A stretch of DNA of 64,000 nt from Proteiniphilum acetatigenes DSM 18083. Its GTDB lineage: Bacteria; Bacteroidota; Bacteroidia; Bacteroidales; Dysgonomonadaceae. The stretch lies in contig NZ_KB905695.1 of the NCBI RefSeq assembly GCF_000380985.1, forward strand, positions 124,001 to 188,000, read 5' to 3'. The notes beneath the pieces are model-generated. The model saw only the letters and a program-made list of their open reading frames with translations. It was not told the DNA's origin and did not search any database. The translations under genes were made by a program, and so were the position numbers. How positions within the stretch are numbered: position 1 is the stretch's first letter; every line of letters starts with the position of its first letter. Below, one piece after another: positions 1 through 9,331 of this stretch.

Positions 1-1
1 A

Positions 2-3000
2 ACAGATGAGCAAGGAGTTCCTGTTATAGGAGCCAATATTCTGGAAAAAGGCACTTCCAACGGAACCATCACCGATATAGACGGAAATTTTACATTGAAT
101 GTGGAAGAAAATGCTGTACTGCATATTTCATATATCGGGTATCTGACACAAGAGGTTAATACTGCAGGCAGGAATACCATTCAAATCACTTTGCAGGAAG
201 ATATGCAATCCTTGCAAGAATTGGTGGTGATAGGATATGGAACAAGGACTCAGAGGGATATAACATCAGCTATCTCTAATATCGGTTCGGAAACGATCAG
301 TAAATCCATAACGATGAGTGCAGAAAACGCTATGCAGGGAACAATGAGTGGAGTACAGGTTTCAGGGACTACGGGAAACCCAATGGGACGTCCTACCATT
401 CGTATCCGCGGAACGAATACATGGGGAGTTTCTGATCCATTATATGTCGTTGATGGTATTCCCATTACAGAGATGGGTGCCGGTATAGAAGGGGAACATG
501 CCCGTATTCAGGATGTGCGAGGCCCACTTAATATAATGACGATGATAGATCCCAACGATATTGAATCGATCTCTGTATTGAAAGATGCTTCGGCTGCTGC
601 AATTTATGGTGTCCGTGCAGCTAACGGAGTGGTGTTGATCACTACAAAGAAAGGACGGCAGGATAAACCTTCTGTTGATTTCAGCAGTCGTTTTGGGATA
701 CAGAATATTACGCAGGAATTAGACTGGTTATCTACACCTGAATATACTAAGTTTGTACAGGATGTTTTTGCTTCTGACCCGGAAAGAAATCCAAACGAGG
801 ATAATGTGGGACGTTTTGATCCTTCCAGCCCGCGCTATCTTGGAAATTCCCCTACTTATAACTGGGAAGATGCCGTACGTAATAAAAACGCTGCGACACA
901 GGATTATTCGGTAAAAGTATCCGGTGGAACGGACAACACCGACTACTATGTGTCATTGGGGTACAGCGATACTGAGGGAACAATATTGGTAAATAACCTG
1001 CAACGGTATTCCGGCGCAGTAAAAATCAATACTAAAATAAATGATTGGATCAGAACCGGAATGAATTACCGTTTGGTGAATGCTGCCGGAAAAGCAGCTC
1101 CGGATGATTATTTTGATCTTATACGGAGTGCTCCGTGGCAACCTATTTATGCAGCAGAAGGGATTCCCGGTTATAACGGATATGCTTATGCTGTCGGCGG
1201 TATTCAACCTGACGGTTCCTACGCCAACCAAAAATTGTATGGAGCAGGTACGCGGATCAATGAGGTTGGAAGGAGTAATACGAATGATCAACGGTATGAT
1301 TCCTGGAGAAATATGGGGAATATTTACCTCGAATTAACACCTTTGGAAGGATTGACACTAAGGGGAACGGTCAGCCTTGACAGGTATATTACAACCAGAT
1401 ATACATTCTCCGACTATGATGCCAATGGTTTTGACTATACATCCGGAGACCCCCGGGCATTGGGCGGCGGTAAATCTGTTGGTTCATATGGGGAAAGAGA
1501 TACATACAATAATAATCTGGTACAGGAACTGATGGCCAACTATGCAAACAGTTTCGGAGACCATAACTTTGATTTTCTGTTCAATTTTTCTAACCAGAAA
1601 TATGATGCAAAGTACCGGATCACCAGTACCGAGTACATGACTACTAAAAAAGACTATCTGCGTAATCTGGGCGGTGAAAGGAACTATACAAGTGTAGGGA
1701 GTGAACAGTTGCGCTGGGCATTACAAGGATATTTATTTCGTGTAGGTTATAATTATGCTCATAAATATTACCTCGATGCCACAGTACGCAGGGATGGCAG
1801 CGCCCGTTTCGCACCGGAAAACCGGTGGGGAACATTCCCCTCTTTGTCTGCTGCCTGGCGTTTAAAAAGTGAATCTTTTATGGAAGATATCACATGGATA
1901 GACGATCTTAAACTGAGAACCGGTTGGGGACAATTGGGAAACCAGGAAGTCCGGGATATGGCCTATTTATCGGCTATATCAAAAGCGCCTCATTATGCAA
2001 TGGGAAATACCTCTCAAAACGATCGTCCCGCATCAGGTGCTTTTTATGAAGGAGCTACCATTTTCGGTATTCCAAACAGAGACCTGACGTGGGAAAAAAC
2101 AGAAACATTCAATATCGGATTTGACTCTCAACTGTTCAGGGGGTTATCCCTTTCAGCTGAATATTATTATAAGAAAACGCACGGTATATTACAAGCTATA
2201 GATATTCCACCCAGTGTAGGGGTAGTAGAAACGCCCGTAGCCAATGTGGCGAAAGTGCAGAATCAGGGTGTTGAAATTACAGCTAACTGGCAAAGCAAAA
2301 TAGGACAGTTGCACTATGCTGTCGGCGCTAATTTGACTACCACCGCCAATAAGGTACTGGAAACGTATAAGCATATTCCTACCTCCGGAGGAACGGTGGA
2401 AGAAGGTCATTCCATGTTTTATCATAAAGCATATAAGGTAGCCGGTATTTTCCAGACAGACGAGGAAGCGCGGGAATGGATGCAAAAATATGAAGATGTC
2501 AATTACATATCGGGGAAAGTGGGTGCCGGAGATTTTTATTTTCAGGATTTGAGAGGAGCACCCAAAGAGGATGGACAATTCTACTCTGAAGGAGCTGACG
2601 GTAAGATAGACTCTTATGATATGGTGGATATCGGGAAATCTATTCCGGGATATTTCTACGGTATTAATCTGAATGCAGAATACAAGGGTTTTGATTGTAG
2701 TGTACAGTTTTCAGGAGTCGGAGATGTGGTAAAGTATAACAGAATAAAAGCGCTGACTTTTATGCCGACCGAAGGCGACAATGTGACTAAAATCGTGTAT
2801 AAAGCATGGACACCTGAAAACAAACAGAATGAATATCCCCGTCTTGTCTTTGGAGATCCGGCTGGTAATCTGAGATACTCCGATTTCTTTTTCGAAAGTG
2901 GTGCTTATTTCAGACTCCAGAATATTCAGATCGGATATACCTTGCCTCAGTCCTTATATAATGCATCAAAAAACTATATACGCAATATAAGGATCTTTGT

Positions 3001-3109
3001 TGGAGCATCTAATCTTTTCACGATCACGCCTTATACCGGTCTTGATCCTGAAAGTGATGCATACCCCGCACCCCAGACACTTTTTATGGGATTAACGGCT
3101 AAGTTTTAA
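2..3109 (+). CDS. SusC-like TonB-dependent outer membrane receptor, 5'-truncated by the window
   Basis: Outer-membrane TonB-dependent transporter of the SusC/RagA family, which imports oligosaccharides handed over by the SusD partner. The frame is open from base 2, so the true start lies before the window and about 1,035 residues are visible. The first residues (GVPVIGANILEKGTSNGT, then TDIDGNF) are the N-terminal carboxypeptidase-regulatory-like domain. A TonB-box/linker-like LQELVVIGYGT and the plug domain follow, with DPLYVVDGIP and the typical SusC block SVLKDASAAAIYGVRAANGV. The rest is a long beta-barrel ending in Phe (LTAKF), as outer-membrane barrels do. SusD starts 39 bp downstream. 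Together they form the uptake pair of the enzyme operon that follows. The family is certain; the glycan is not readable from the sequence. Confidence 0.95.
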   Translation, partial: TDEQGVPVIGANILEKGTSNGTITDIDGNFTLNVEENAVLHISYIGYLTQEVNTAGRNTIQITLQEDMQSLQELVVIGYGTRTQRDITSAISNIGSETISKSITMSAENAMQGTMSGVQVSGTTGNPMGRPTIRIRGTNTWGVSDPLYVVDGIPITEMGAGIEGEHARIQDVRGPLNIMTMIDPNDIESISVLKDASAAAIYGVRAANGVVLITTKKGRQDKPSVDFSSRFGIQNITQELDWLSTPEYTKFVQDVFASDPERNPNEDNVGRFDPSSPRYLGNSPTYNWEDAVRNKNAATQDYSVKVSGGTDNTDYYVSLGYSDTEGTILVNNLQRYSGAVKINTKINDWIRTGMNYRLVNAAGKAAPDDYFDLIRSAPWQPIYAAEGIPGYNGYAYAVGGIQPDGSYANQKLYGAGTRINEVGRSNTNDQRYDSWRNMGNIYLELTPLEGLTLRGTVSLDRYITTRYTFSDYDANGFDYTSGDPRALGGGKSVGSYGERDTYNNNLVQELMANYANSFGDHNFDFLFNFSNQKYDAKYRITSTEYMTTKKDYLRNLGGERNYTSVGSEQLRWALQGYLFRVGYNYAHKYYLDATVRRDGSARFAPENRWGTFPSLSAAWRLKSESFMEDITWIDDLKLRTGWGQLGNQEVRDMAYLSAISKAPHYAMGNTSQNDRPASGAFYEGATIFGIPNRDLTWEKTETFNIGFDSQLFRGLSLSAEYYYKKTHGILQAIDIPPSVGVVETPVANVAKVQNQGVEITANWQSKIGQLHYAVGANLTTTANKVLETYKHIPTSGGTVEEGHSMFYHKAYKVAGIFQTDEEAREWMQKYEDVNYISGKVGAGDFYFQDLRGAPKEDGQFYSEGADGKIDSYDMVDIGKSIPGYFYGINLNAEYKGFDCSVQFSGVGDVVKYNRIKALTFMPTEGDNVTKIVYKAWTPENKQNEYPRLVFGDPAGNLRYSDFFFESGAYFRLQNIQIGYTLPQSLYNASKNYIRNIRIFVGASNLFTITPYTGLDPESDAYPAPQTLFMGLTAKF

Positions 3110-3148
3110 TTAAGGTTCCATATACCGAAATAAAGAAATAAAATAATC

Positions 3149-4756
3149 ATGAAAATATATAGATATATAGGTATTGTAACTCTGATGACAATATGTTTCA
3201 CCGGATTTTTTTCCTGTTCCTCGGAACTTGATATCAAGCCTACGTCAGAGTTGGAAAATGAATATTTTGAAAGTGAATTACGTATTCAGGAAGGTGTGGG
3301 TGCCTGTTATGCTGCAATGGCGAATATGTACGGAGCTTTATTGAATGACGGAGGAGGGATACATGAAATTCTGTTCCTTCCCGGCGATGATATTACACAT
3401 CAGGATGCCGGAAGGGCTGCCTTGGAAGCTTTTTCCGGGTTAAACAGTACAAACGGCCAGGTAAGCATCTTATGGACTCGTCTTTATCAAATGATATATC
3501 GCTGTAATTTTATTCTGGAAAAGATAGAAGAAGAGGAGGTACAGGCTGTCTATGTAACTCCCGGGTTGTATGAGATAAACAAAGGAGAGGTATTATTTCT
3601 CCGTGCATGGTGTTTTTACCGTTTATGGGACTTCTTTCGCAAAGCGCCTCTGCAGGATAAACGTATCCGTACAATTTCGGAAGCTCTCCTGCCCCCTTCC
3701 GAAGGGTTTCAGATGCTGGATAAAGCCATTGAAGACCTGGAACTCGCAGCTACCCTGTTACCGGAAGAAAACTACTGGCCTTTGCAAACAGAGCGTGGAC
3801 GGGCTTTCAATGAAAGTGCTTACGGCTTATTGATAAAATGCTATTCGCTCCGTGCAAGGTATAATAACGCTAATTCGGAAGATTACCGGAAGGCAATCAC
3901 CGCTTTTGAGAAAATTAAAACACGTGAACTGGTACATTTTGCCGACAACTTCGATTATCACTATGAGAATAATAAAGAATCCCTGTTCGAGTATCAGGCA
4001 AGTCATGCTACCGAACAGGACAATGCCTGGCTGGATAATAATTTTGGCGGAGGCGTAGGTCAAATGGGAGCTATGTATCATTATAGTACCAACCATTGGG
4101 GTAATTATATGTCAGGGATCTACGGTCCTACTAAGAAATTGATAAGTGCTTTTGAGAATGGAGATCCACGCAAGGAGTTTACTTTCGCCAATTATACGAC
4201 CAATGTATATGGAGATGTTACAGTGCCGGCAGAACCCTGGGAAAAGTTCGATAATCAGCAACTGATGAAATATGTATTTCCGGGACGTTGCTGGTTTGAA
4301 CCGGTATGGGGGATCAATTCTACCAATAATACGCGTTTGATTCGTTATGCCGATATAAAGTTACTGGCAGCCGAAGCCTATTTGCAGACAGGAGATCAGG
4401 CGAAAGCGCTCCAACAGGTAAATGATATCCGCGAACGGGCCCGGCGATCTACCAAAGACGGAAGTGTATCTGCCGTTCCTGCTGATTTGACATCCGTAAC
4501 CATTCAGGATATCATGGATGAACGGTTTGTGGAATTGGCCGCCGAAGAAGGTATCCGTTGGACGGATCTGCGCAGTTGGCATGCCGCAGGATTTATTAAT
4601 CTGTCGACATGGACCGCAAGAGATTTTGGTTATAACTATGATGAGGGAAATTTTGAGTTCGAAGTGCCAAAGCACCTGTTATTCCCCATACCTCAAAGGG
4701 AAATGGATACGAATCCTCTGATGGCTGTGGCAGGAAATAATCCAGGGTATGAATAA
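3149..4756 (+). CDS. SusD/RagB-family glycan-binding outer membrane lipoprotein
   Basis: Surface lipoprotein that forms the lid of the SusC transporter and captures oligosaccharide. Its 535 residues are a normal SusD length. It has a lipoprotein signal peptide with lipobox GFFSC (Cys about residue 23), followed by the family-typical start DIKPTSELENEYF. Internal features match SusD: the TPR-like GEVLFLRAWCFYRLWDFF in the N-terminal half, RLIRYADIKLLAAEAYLQ and the C-terminal FVELAAEEGIRWTDLRSW. The C terminus LLFPIPQREMDTNP is the classic SusD ending. It lies directly after the SusC gene and before a strong terminator, so SusC and SusD may be made in excess over the enzymes beyond it. Confidence 0.95.
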   Translation: MKIYRYIGIVTLMTICFTGFFSCSSELDIKPTSELENEYFESELRIQEGVGACYAAMANMYGALLNDGGGIHEILFLPGDDITHQDAGRAALEAFSGLNSTNGQVSILWTRLYQMIYRCNFILEKIEEEEVQAVYVTPGLYEINKGEVLFLRAWCFYRLWDFFRKAPLQDKRIRTISEALLPPSEGFQMLDKAIEDLELAATLLPEENYWPLQTERGRAFNESAYGLLIKCYSLRARYNNANSEDYRKAITAFEKIKTRELVHFADNFDYHYENNKESLFEYQASHATEQDNAWLDNNFGGGVGQMGAMYHYSTNHWGNYMSGIYGPTKKLISAFENGDPRKEFTFANYTTNVYGDVTVPAEPWEKFDNQQLMKYVFPGRCWFEPVWGINSTNNTRLIRYADIKLLAAEAYLQTGDQAKALQQVNDIRERARRSTKDGSVSAVPADLTSVTIQDIMDERFVELAAEEGIRWTDLRSWHAAGFINLSTWTARDFGYNYDEGNFEFEVPKHLLFPIPQREMDTNPLMAVAGNNPGYE

Positions 4757-4771
4757 CCGGATTTCAGAATT

Positions 4772-4806
4772 AAGGCTAAAGCTTTTGTATAGGCTTTAGC
4801 CTTATT
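4772..4806 (+). terminator. Rho-independent terminator after the SusD gene
   Basis: Perfect 11-bp inverted repeat AAGGCTAAAGC (4772-4782) / GCTTTAGCCTT (4793-4803), with a 10-nt loop and a short T-rich tail. It sits between the SusD gene and the GH5 gene, so it may attenuate rather than end PUL transcription; no good promoter was found for the GH5 gene. Confidence 0.75.
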
Positions 4807-4871
4807 TGTGGATAAAATCATTCCATCATAAAGACAATATTTGTATCTTTAAAATATTTATCATGAATTAT

Positions 4872-6035
4872 ATGAAACGACGTGATTTTTTAAGAACAGC
4901 CGCAATAGGAGCCGGTATGATGGCAATGAACAGCCAGTCGAATGTTTTTGCATTGCCTGATTATCAGTTAGAGAAGAATAAGTTGCCTCGCTGGCGTGGA
5001 TTTAATATTCTCGACTTCTTTTCCCCTCAACGGTATGTGGGAAATCCTCAGCGGTTTGCCGCGACGGAACAGGATTTCAAATGGATGGCCGATTGGGGAT
5101 TCGACTTTGTCCGTGTTCCCATGGCCTATCCCAGCTACCTGAAATATGATCCGGCCACGGGAAGGGATATTACTCCCGAAGAAACGGTTGGATTCAGGGA
5201 AGAAGCGCTTGAGGCTGTTGAACAAATAGTTTATACGGCCAATAAATACCATTTGCATGTAAGCCTCAATTTACACCGGGCTCCCGGTTTTTGTATAAAT
5301 GCCGGATTCCATGAACCCTTTAACTTATGGAAAGATGAAGAGGCACAGCAGGCTTTTTACCAGCACTGGGATATGTGGGCGAAACGTTTTAAAAATGTTT
5401 CCCCTGAATTATTAAGTTTCGACCTGGTCAATGAGCCTTGTTTCAAAGAAGATATGAACGATCAGTTCGCTCCGGCCACAGCCATTCCCGGTAGTATTTA
5501 CCGTAAAGTGGCTATCGGATGTTTAGACGTTATTCACCGGCAGAATGCCGACAGAATTGTGGTCGCTGACGGGAATAACGGAGGTGCCCTGGTGGTTCCC
5601 GAACTGACGGACCTTCCCATAGGGCAGAGCTGCAGGGGGTATTATCCGCATTATGTATCCCATTATCGTGCCGGTTGGGTATGGAAAAATCCCGATGATG
5701 CACCGCTGCCTGTATGGCCGGGTATTATCAACGGTGAGAAATTTGACCGTAAGGTGCTTGAAGATTTTTACCGCCCCTGGACCGATCTGGTGAAACAAGG
5801 TGTGGGTGTACATTGCGGTGAATGCGGATGTTACAGTGAAACACCCCATGATGTCTTTCTCGCATGGTTTGAAGACCAACTGGATATATTGACAACCCAC
5901 GGAATAGGGTGGGGATTATGGAACTTTCGCGGGACTTTCGGTATACTTGACTCAGGAAGAAAGGATGTGGCCTATGAAGACTGGTACGGGCATAAACTGG
6001 ATCGTAAACTCCTGACTCTGCTTCAGAAGTATTGA
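4872..6035 (+). CDS. Glycoside hydrolase family 5 (cellulase-superfamily) enzyme with a Tat-type leader
   Basis: Retaining GH5-type endo-glycosidase, exported, acting on a beta-linked polysaccharide. I place the start at 4872 because it puts the twin-arginine leader MKRRDFLRTAAIGAG at the N terminus; an in-frame ATG at 4863 is possible, but the upstream extension to 4806 is not homologous-looking. The mature part is a (beta/alpha)8 barrel of about 360 residues. The acid/base is in FDLVNEP (Glu about 188) and the nucleophile in HCGECGCY (Glu about 317). GFDFVRVPMAYP and LNLHRAPG are further GH5 core strands. It follows the SusD terminator and precedes a GH28-like gene by 43 bp. The subfamily and substrate (glucan, mannan or other) cannot be fixed from sequence alone. 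Confidence 0.85.
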   Translation: MKRRDFLRTAAIGAGMMAMNSQSNVFALPDYQLEKNKLPRWRGFNILDFFSPQRYVGNPQRFAATEQDFKWMADWGFDFVRVPMAYPSYLKYDPATGRDITPEETVGFREEALEAVEQIVYTANKYHLHVSLNLHRAPGFCINAGFHEPFNLWKDEEAQQAFYQHWDMWAKRFKNVSPELLSFDLVNEPCFKEDMNDQFAPATAIPGSIYRKVAIGCLDVIHRQNADRIVVADGNNGGALVVPELTDLPIGQSCRGYYPHYVSHYRAGWVWKNPDDAPLPVWPGIINGEKFDRKVLEDFYRPWTDLVKQGVGVHCGECGCYSETPHDVFLAWFEDQLDILTTHGIGWGLWNFRGTFGILDSGRKDVAYEDWYGHKLDRKLLTLLQKY

Positions 6036-6078
6036 CAATTATAATTTTTATCAGTTATATATAATCCCCCATTCAATT

Positions 6079-7557
6079 ATGAGGAAATATATTTTTTTGA
6101 TTCTGATCCTGTTTTCCCCATCGATATTTGCTTCCATACGGACTTATTCCTATCCGGAAGAAATAAAGGCTTCCGATAGTTATGCGTTTACAGTGGACGG
6201 TGTTCCGGTTCATGTGATAGATAATCCCGTACCTTGTTCATTTGCCGCTTTTGAGATGGAGCATGCTGTTTCTGTTGAAATTGAAAGTAAAGTAACAGTC
6301 AAATGGGTAGATGTCCGTCCGCTAAGTGCCGGGATTAAACCAGTGATCAAAGAGGATAAAATCTGTTTTACTATCACTGAACCGGGTAACTACAGTGTGG
6401 AGATCAACGGGAAGCTGAGTCATCCTCTTTTTATTTTTGCCAATCCGAAAGAGGAGAAACCATCCAAAGACGATCCGGATGTTCTCTTTTTTGAAGCCGG
6501 GAAAGTACATCGTCCGGGAGTAATACGGCCCAAATCCGGACAACATATCTATATTGAAGGAGGGGCTTATGTGGTAGGCGCTATTTCGGCCACAGGAGTG
6601 GAAAATGTAAGGGTTTCCGGTCATGGTATAATGGACGGTAGTTTGAACAACCGGTTGACCCAGGAGCAGACGGCAGCCATTTTCTCCGTAGACAATGGAT
6701 ACGGGTCGGCAGGGAAATACCAGCGATTTATTGAGTTTATCGACTCTAAAAATATTTCAATTGAAGGACTTATCTTACACAACAGTACTACCTGGCAGGT
6801 CGTACCCATCAATTGCGAGAATGTCACTATCTCAGGGTTGAAGCTGGTCAGCGATAATCCGAGCGATGATGGTATTGATATTGTCCGTAGCCGGAATGTG
6901 CATGTGAAGGATTGTTTTGTTCGGGTGAAAGACGATTGTGTTGCTGTGAAGGCGCATCTCGATTATCCGGATAATGTGATTGTCGACAGTGTACTGGTCG
7001 AGCAATGCGTGTTCTGGAATGCAGCATGGGGGAACGGACTGGAGATCGGTTTCGAACTACATGCCGCGGAAGTAAAGAATATTACTTTTCGCGATTGTGA
7101 TATTATTCATGTAGAATCCGGGGCTGTGTTCAGTATTCACAATTCGGACAAAGCCATCGTCAGCAATGTGTTGTATGAAGATATCCGGATTGAAGATGCG
7201 CGGCATAAACTGTTCGACCTCGGTATTTTCAGGTCGAAGTTTTGTACGGACGGATCGTCCGATGAAGCCTGTTTGGACGAATTTATTACTCATGACGTAT
7301 GGGATAACGAATTAAGAATACCGGAAGGTAAAAGAGAGGAGCATGCAAAATACAGGGGACAGATTAAAAATATAACTTTCAGGAATATTCAGGTATTGGA
7401 AGGGATTTATCCGTTTTCAATCTTTATCGGTTACGATGATCAGCACGCAATCGACGGGGTAACGATTGAAAATCTGCAACTATATGGAAAGAGGATCAAC
7501 TCCTTAGAGGAACTCAAATTGCATACCGAATTTGCCCGAAATATCCGTGTGAAATAG
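6079..7557 (+). CDS. GH28-like right-handed beta-helix glycoside hydrolase (pectinase-type fold)
   Basis: Probable periplasmic inverting glycosidase of the polygalacturonase/rhamnogalacturonase fold. It has a signal peptide of about 19 residues (MRKYIFLILILFSPSIFAS). Residues 20-145 form an N-terminal beta-sandwich-like domain. From about residue 160 there are parallel beta-helix coils (NVRVSGHGIMDG, NISIEGLILHNS, NVTISGLKLVSDN). Two acidic pairs sit where GH28 has its catalytic acids: SDDGID (Asp263, Asp264 and Asp267) and VKDDCVAVKA (Asp285 and Asp286). The usual GHG and RIK motifs of polygalacturonases are not obvious; WGNGLEIGFEL occupies that region. It may therefore be a divergent GH28 or a neighbouring beta-helix family such as GH49. 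It lies in the PUL enzyme operon, 27 bp before the esterase fusion. Confidence 0.75.
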   Translation: MRKYIFLILILFSPSIFASIRTYSYPEEIKASDSYAFTVDGVPVHVIDNPVPCSFAAFEMEHAVSVEIESKVTVKWVDVRPLSAGIKPVIKEDKICFTITEPGNYSVEINGKLSHPLFIFANPKEEKPSKDDPDVLFFEAGKVHRPGVIRPKSGQHIYIEGGAYVVGAISATGVENVRVSGHGIMDGSLNNRLTQEQTAAIFSVDNGYGSAGKYQRFIEFIDSKNISIEGLILHNSTTWQVVPINCENVTISGLKLVSDNPSDDGIDIVRSRNVHVKDCFVRVKDDCVAVKAHLDYPDNVIVDSVLVEQCVFWNAAWGNGLEIGFELHAAEVKNITFRDCDIIHVESGAVFSIHNSDKAIVSNVLYEDIRIEDARHKLFDLGIFRSKFCTDGSSDEACLDEFITHDVWDNELRIPEGKREEHAKYRGQIKNITFRNIQVLEGIYPFSIFIGYDDQHAIDGVTIENLQLYGKRINSLEELKLHTEFARNIRVK

Positions 7558-7584
7558 TATAAAACTTATCCAAACCGTCTCATT

Positions 7585-9321
7585 ATGATACTCTTGAAAA
7601 AACGTAATATCGCTGTACTTGTATTGGTCTTTATTTTATTTTCATGTAAAAAGGCTGAAAATAAAGAATGGGTCGATCTGTTGAATTATACTGACTTTTC
7701 GAACTGGTCTCACTTTGTCCTGAAACCGGAACAGAAAGGTGTGGAGGAATCGGAAATGCAGTATCCGCCCGAATGGTTGATACCCAAAGTCTATCTCTCT
7801 GATAATCCCGATTCAACCGTTTTCAGTTACCAGATGCATGAAGGTAAGAAAGTGCTTCATATATCGGGTGAATTGATTGGATTTTTGACTTCCAAAGAAG
7901 AATACGACAATTATCATTTGAAATATAAATTCAAATTCGGAAAGAAATGGCAATGGCTGGGCGATCGTCCACGGGATGGCGGTATCTTCTACCATGTTGT
8001 AAACCCCGCTTCGGATAAGGAACGATCACCCCATGAATTTAATATCCATGATGGAGATATCGGAAGTTACTGGAGTTTCGGAGGCTATGGAGATATACCA
8101 AGTAAGGTATCCACTGATTTGCCGGAGAGTATTACTTCGATTATTCCGATCCTGAAACCTGTTATTCCCAGTCTGAAAGATACTATGTACTTTTTTGATC
8201 CTGCCGGAACGCCAAGCACATTCAGTTCCTCGATCCCCGATATGCAGATTGCCGTGGCAAACCCGATAGCGGATAATCCTCTCGGGGAATGGAATGAACT
8301 CGATCTTATCTGTCTGGGAGAGACCATTATTCATGCTGTCAATGGAAAAGTAGTTACTGTGCTCTATAATTCACGATATGAAGCGGAGGGAGGGGGATTG
8401 GTACCGCTTACCAAAGGAGCGATAAAAATACAGAGTGAAGGAGGGGAACAGTTTGTTGAATATATAAGGATCAAAAAGATCACTGAAATACCCGAAGAGT
8501 TCAGAAGGAGTCTGACAAGCTTTGAAACCCCGGCAGACGCTGCGATATCTTCTTCCTCTACACCGGTGGAGGAAGAAGCGGACACCGAAGTAAAATGGGT
8601 GAATCCCGAAATAACTTCGATGCCAGGGTTGAGTCATCACGTGTTGCAGAGCGAAGCGTTAGGCAAGGAGGTAGGCTATGTGGTATGGACTTCGGAATAT
8701 TATCAAAAAGAGCGTAGCGAAGGTTATCCGGTAATATATTTCCTACACGGTGTAGGAGGGACAGAGTCTGCCGATGCCGCATCCTTTTCCCATTGGGTGT
8801 CGAAAGCCATCGCGTATGGTTTCCTGCCTCCATTGATTTGCGTGTTCCCGAACGGGGGAGTCAGTTATTACCGGGGAGAGGTGGAAAAAATGATTGTCGA
8901 CGAACTGGTCCCTTTGATAGATAAGAATTACAATACTATTCCGCGGGCAGAATCCCGTGCATTGGCCGGTTTCTCGATGGGTGGGGAGGGCGCCGTATAT
9001 CTTTCGGTGATGCATCCCGGACTTTTTTGCGTGACAGGTAGCATGGGCGGAGAATTAAAGCTTGATAATCCGCAATTAAAGGCTGCCATCGAAAAAGCGA
9101 TTCCTCAATGGAAAAAGGTCAATTACGGGTTTTATCTGGTCAATGGCGATGGTGACCAGCCTGACGCATTCAAGGATTTTGCCAATATTCTCACCGGGGA
9201 AGGTATTGACCACCGTGTGGTGATTCTTCCCGATACAGACCATAACTTAGGGCATTATTATGAACGCTCAATCGGTGGCCTGCTGGCGTTTCTAGCGAAT
9301 CATATCAAAGATTATAATTAA
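7585..9321 (+). CDS. Lipoprotein fusing a DUF1080 (3-keto-disaccharide hydrolase-like) domain to a CE1-type esterase
   Basis: Two-domain surface or periplasmic lipoprotein of 578 residues with lipobox ILFSC (Cys21). Residues about 30-310 form a concanavalin-like beta-sandwich of the DUF1080 type (NWSHFVLKP, YHLKYKFKFGKKWQW, DGGIFYHVV, GEWNELDLICLGE, IHAVNGKVV, GAIKIQSEG). An acidic, Ser-rich linker follows at about 315-335. Residues 340-578 are an alpha/beta-hydrolase of the CE1/feruloyl esterase type with YPVIYFLHGVGG and the nucleophile elbow AGFSMGGEG (Ser464). The probable acid is an Asp in NGDGDQPD and the probable His is in DTDHNLGHY (His553). It likely removes acyl groups from the PUL glycan, with the N-terminal domain binding or cleaving sugar. 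The downstream gene starts 10 bp later, so the two are co-transcribed. Which acyl group it removes is unknown. Confidence 0.82.
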   Translation: MILLKKRNIAVLVLVFILFSCKKAENKEWVDLLNYTDFSNWSHFVLKPEQKGVEESEMQYPPEWLIPKVYLSDNPDSTVFSYQMHEGKKVLHISGELIGFLTSKEEYDNYHLKYKFKFGKKWQWLGDRPRDGGIFYHVVNPASDKERSPHEFNIHDGDIGSYWSFGGYGDIPSKVSTDLPESITSIIPILKPVIPSLKDTMYFFDPAGTPSTFSSSIPDMQIAVANPIADNPLGEWNELDLICLGETIIHAVNGKVVTVLYNSRYEAEGGGLVPLTKGAIKIQSEGGEQFVEYIRIKKITEIPEEFRRSLTSFETPADAAISSSSTPVEEEADTEVKWVNPEITSMPGLSHHVLQSEALGKEVGYVVWTSEYYQKERSEGYPVIYFLHGVGGTESADAASFSHWVSKAIAYGFLPPLICVFPNGGVSYYRGEVEKMIVDELVPLIDKNYNTIPRAESRALAGFSMGGEGAVYLSVMHPGLFCVTGSMGGELKLDNPQLKAAIEKAIPQWKKVNYGFYLVNGDGDQPDAFKDFANILTGEGIDHRVVILPDTDHNLGHYYERSIGGLLAFLANHIKDYN

Positions 9322-9331
9322 ATTCACAGAA

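Noticed and set aside
2189-2578. Antisense frame inside the first SusC gene
   Set aside because: Lies fully within a certain gene, with no start context, domain or neighbour support. Other antisense frames were dropped for the same reason.
4807-4815. Perfect DnaA box (TGTGGATAA) near the GH5 gene
   Set aside because: Single box with no cluster, no dnaA gene and no A/T-rich unwinding element; chance occurrence.
4805-4843. Possible promoter for the GH5 gene (TTTG at 4805-4808, AATATTTG at 4836-4843)
   Set aside because: Spacing is 27 bp, outside the 18-23 bp seen for other promoters here, and the -7 box is imperfect.
4806-4871. Upstream extension of the GH5 gene from 4806
   Set aside because: The extra 22 residues (MWIKSFHHKDN...) overlap terminator and leader sequence and would hide the Tat signal that begins at 4872.
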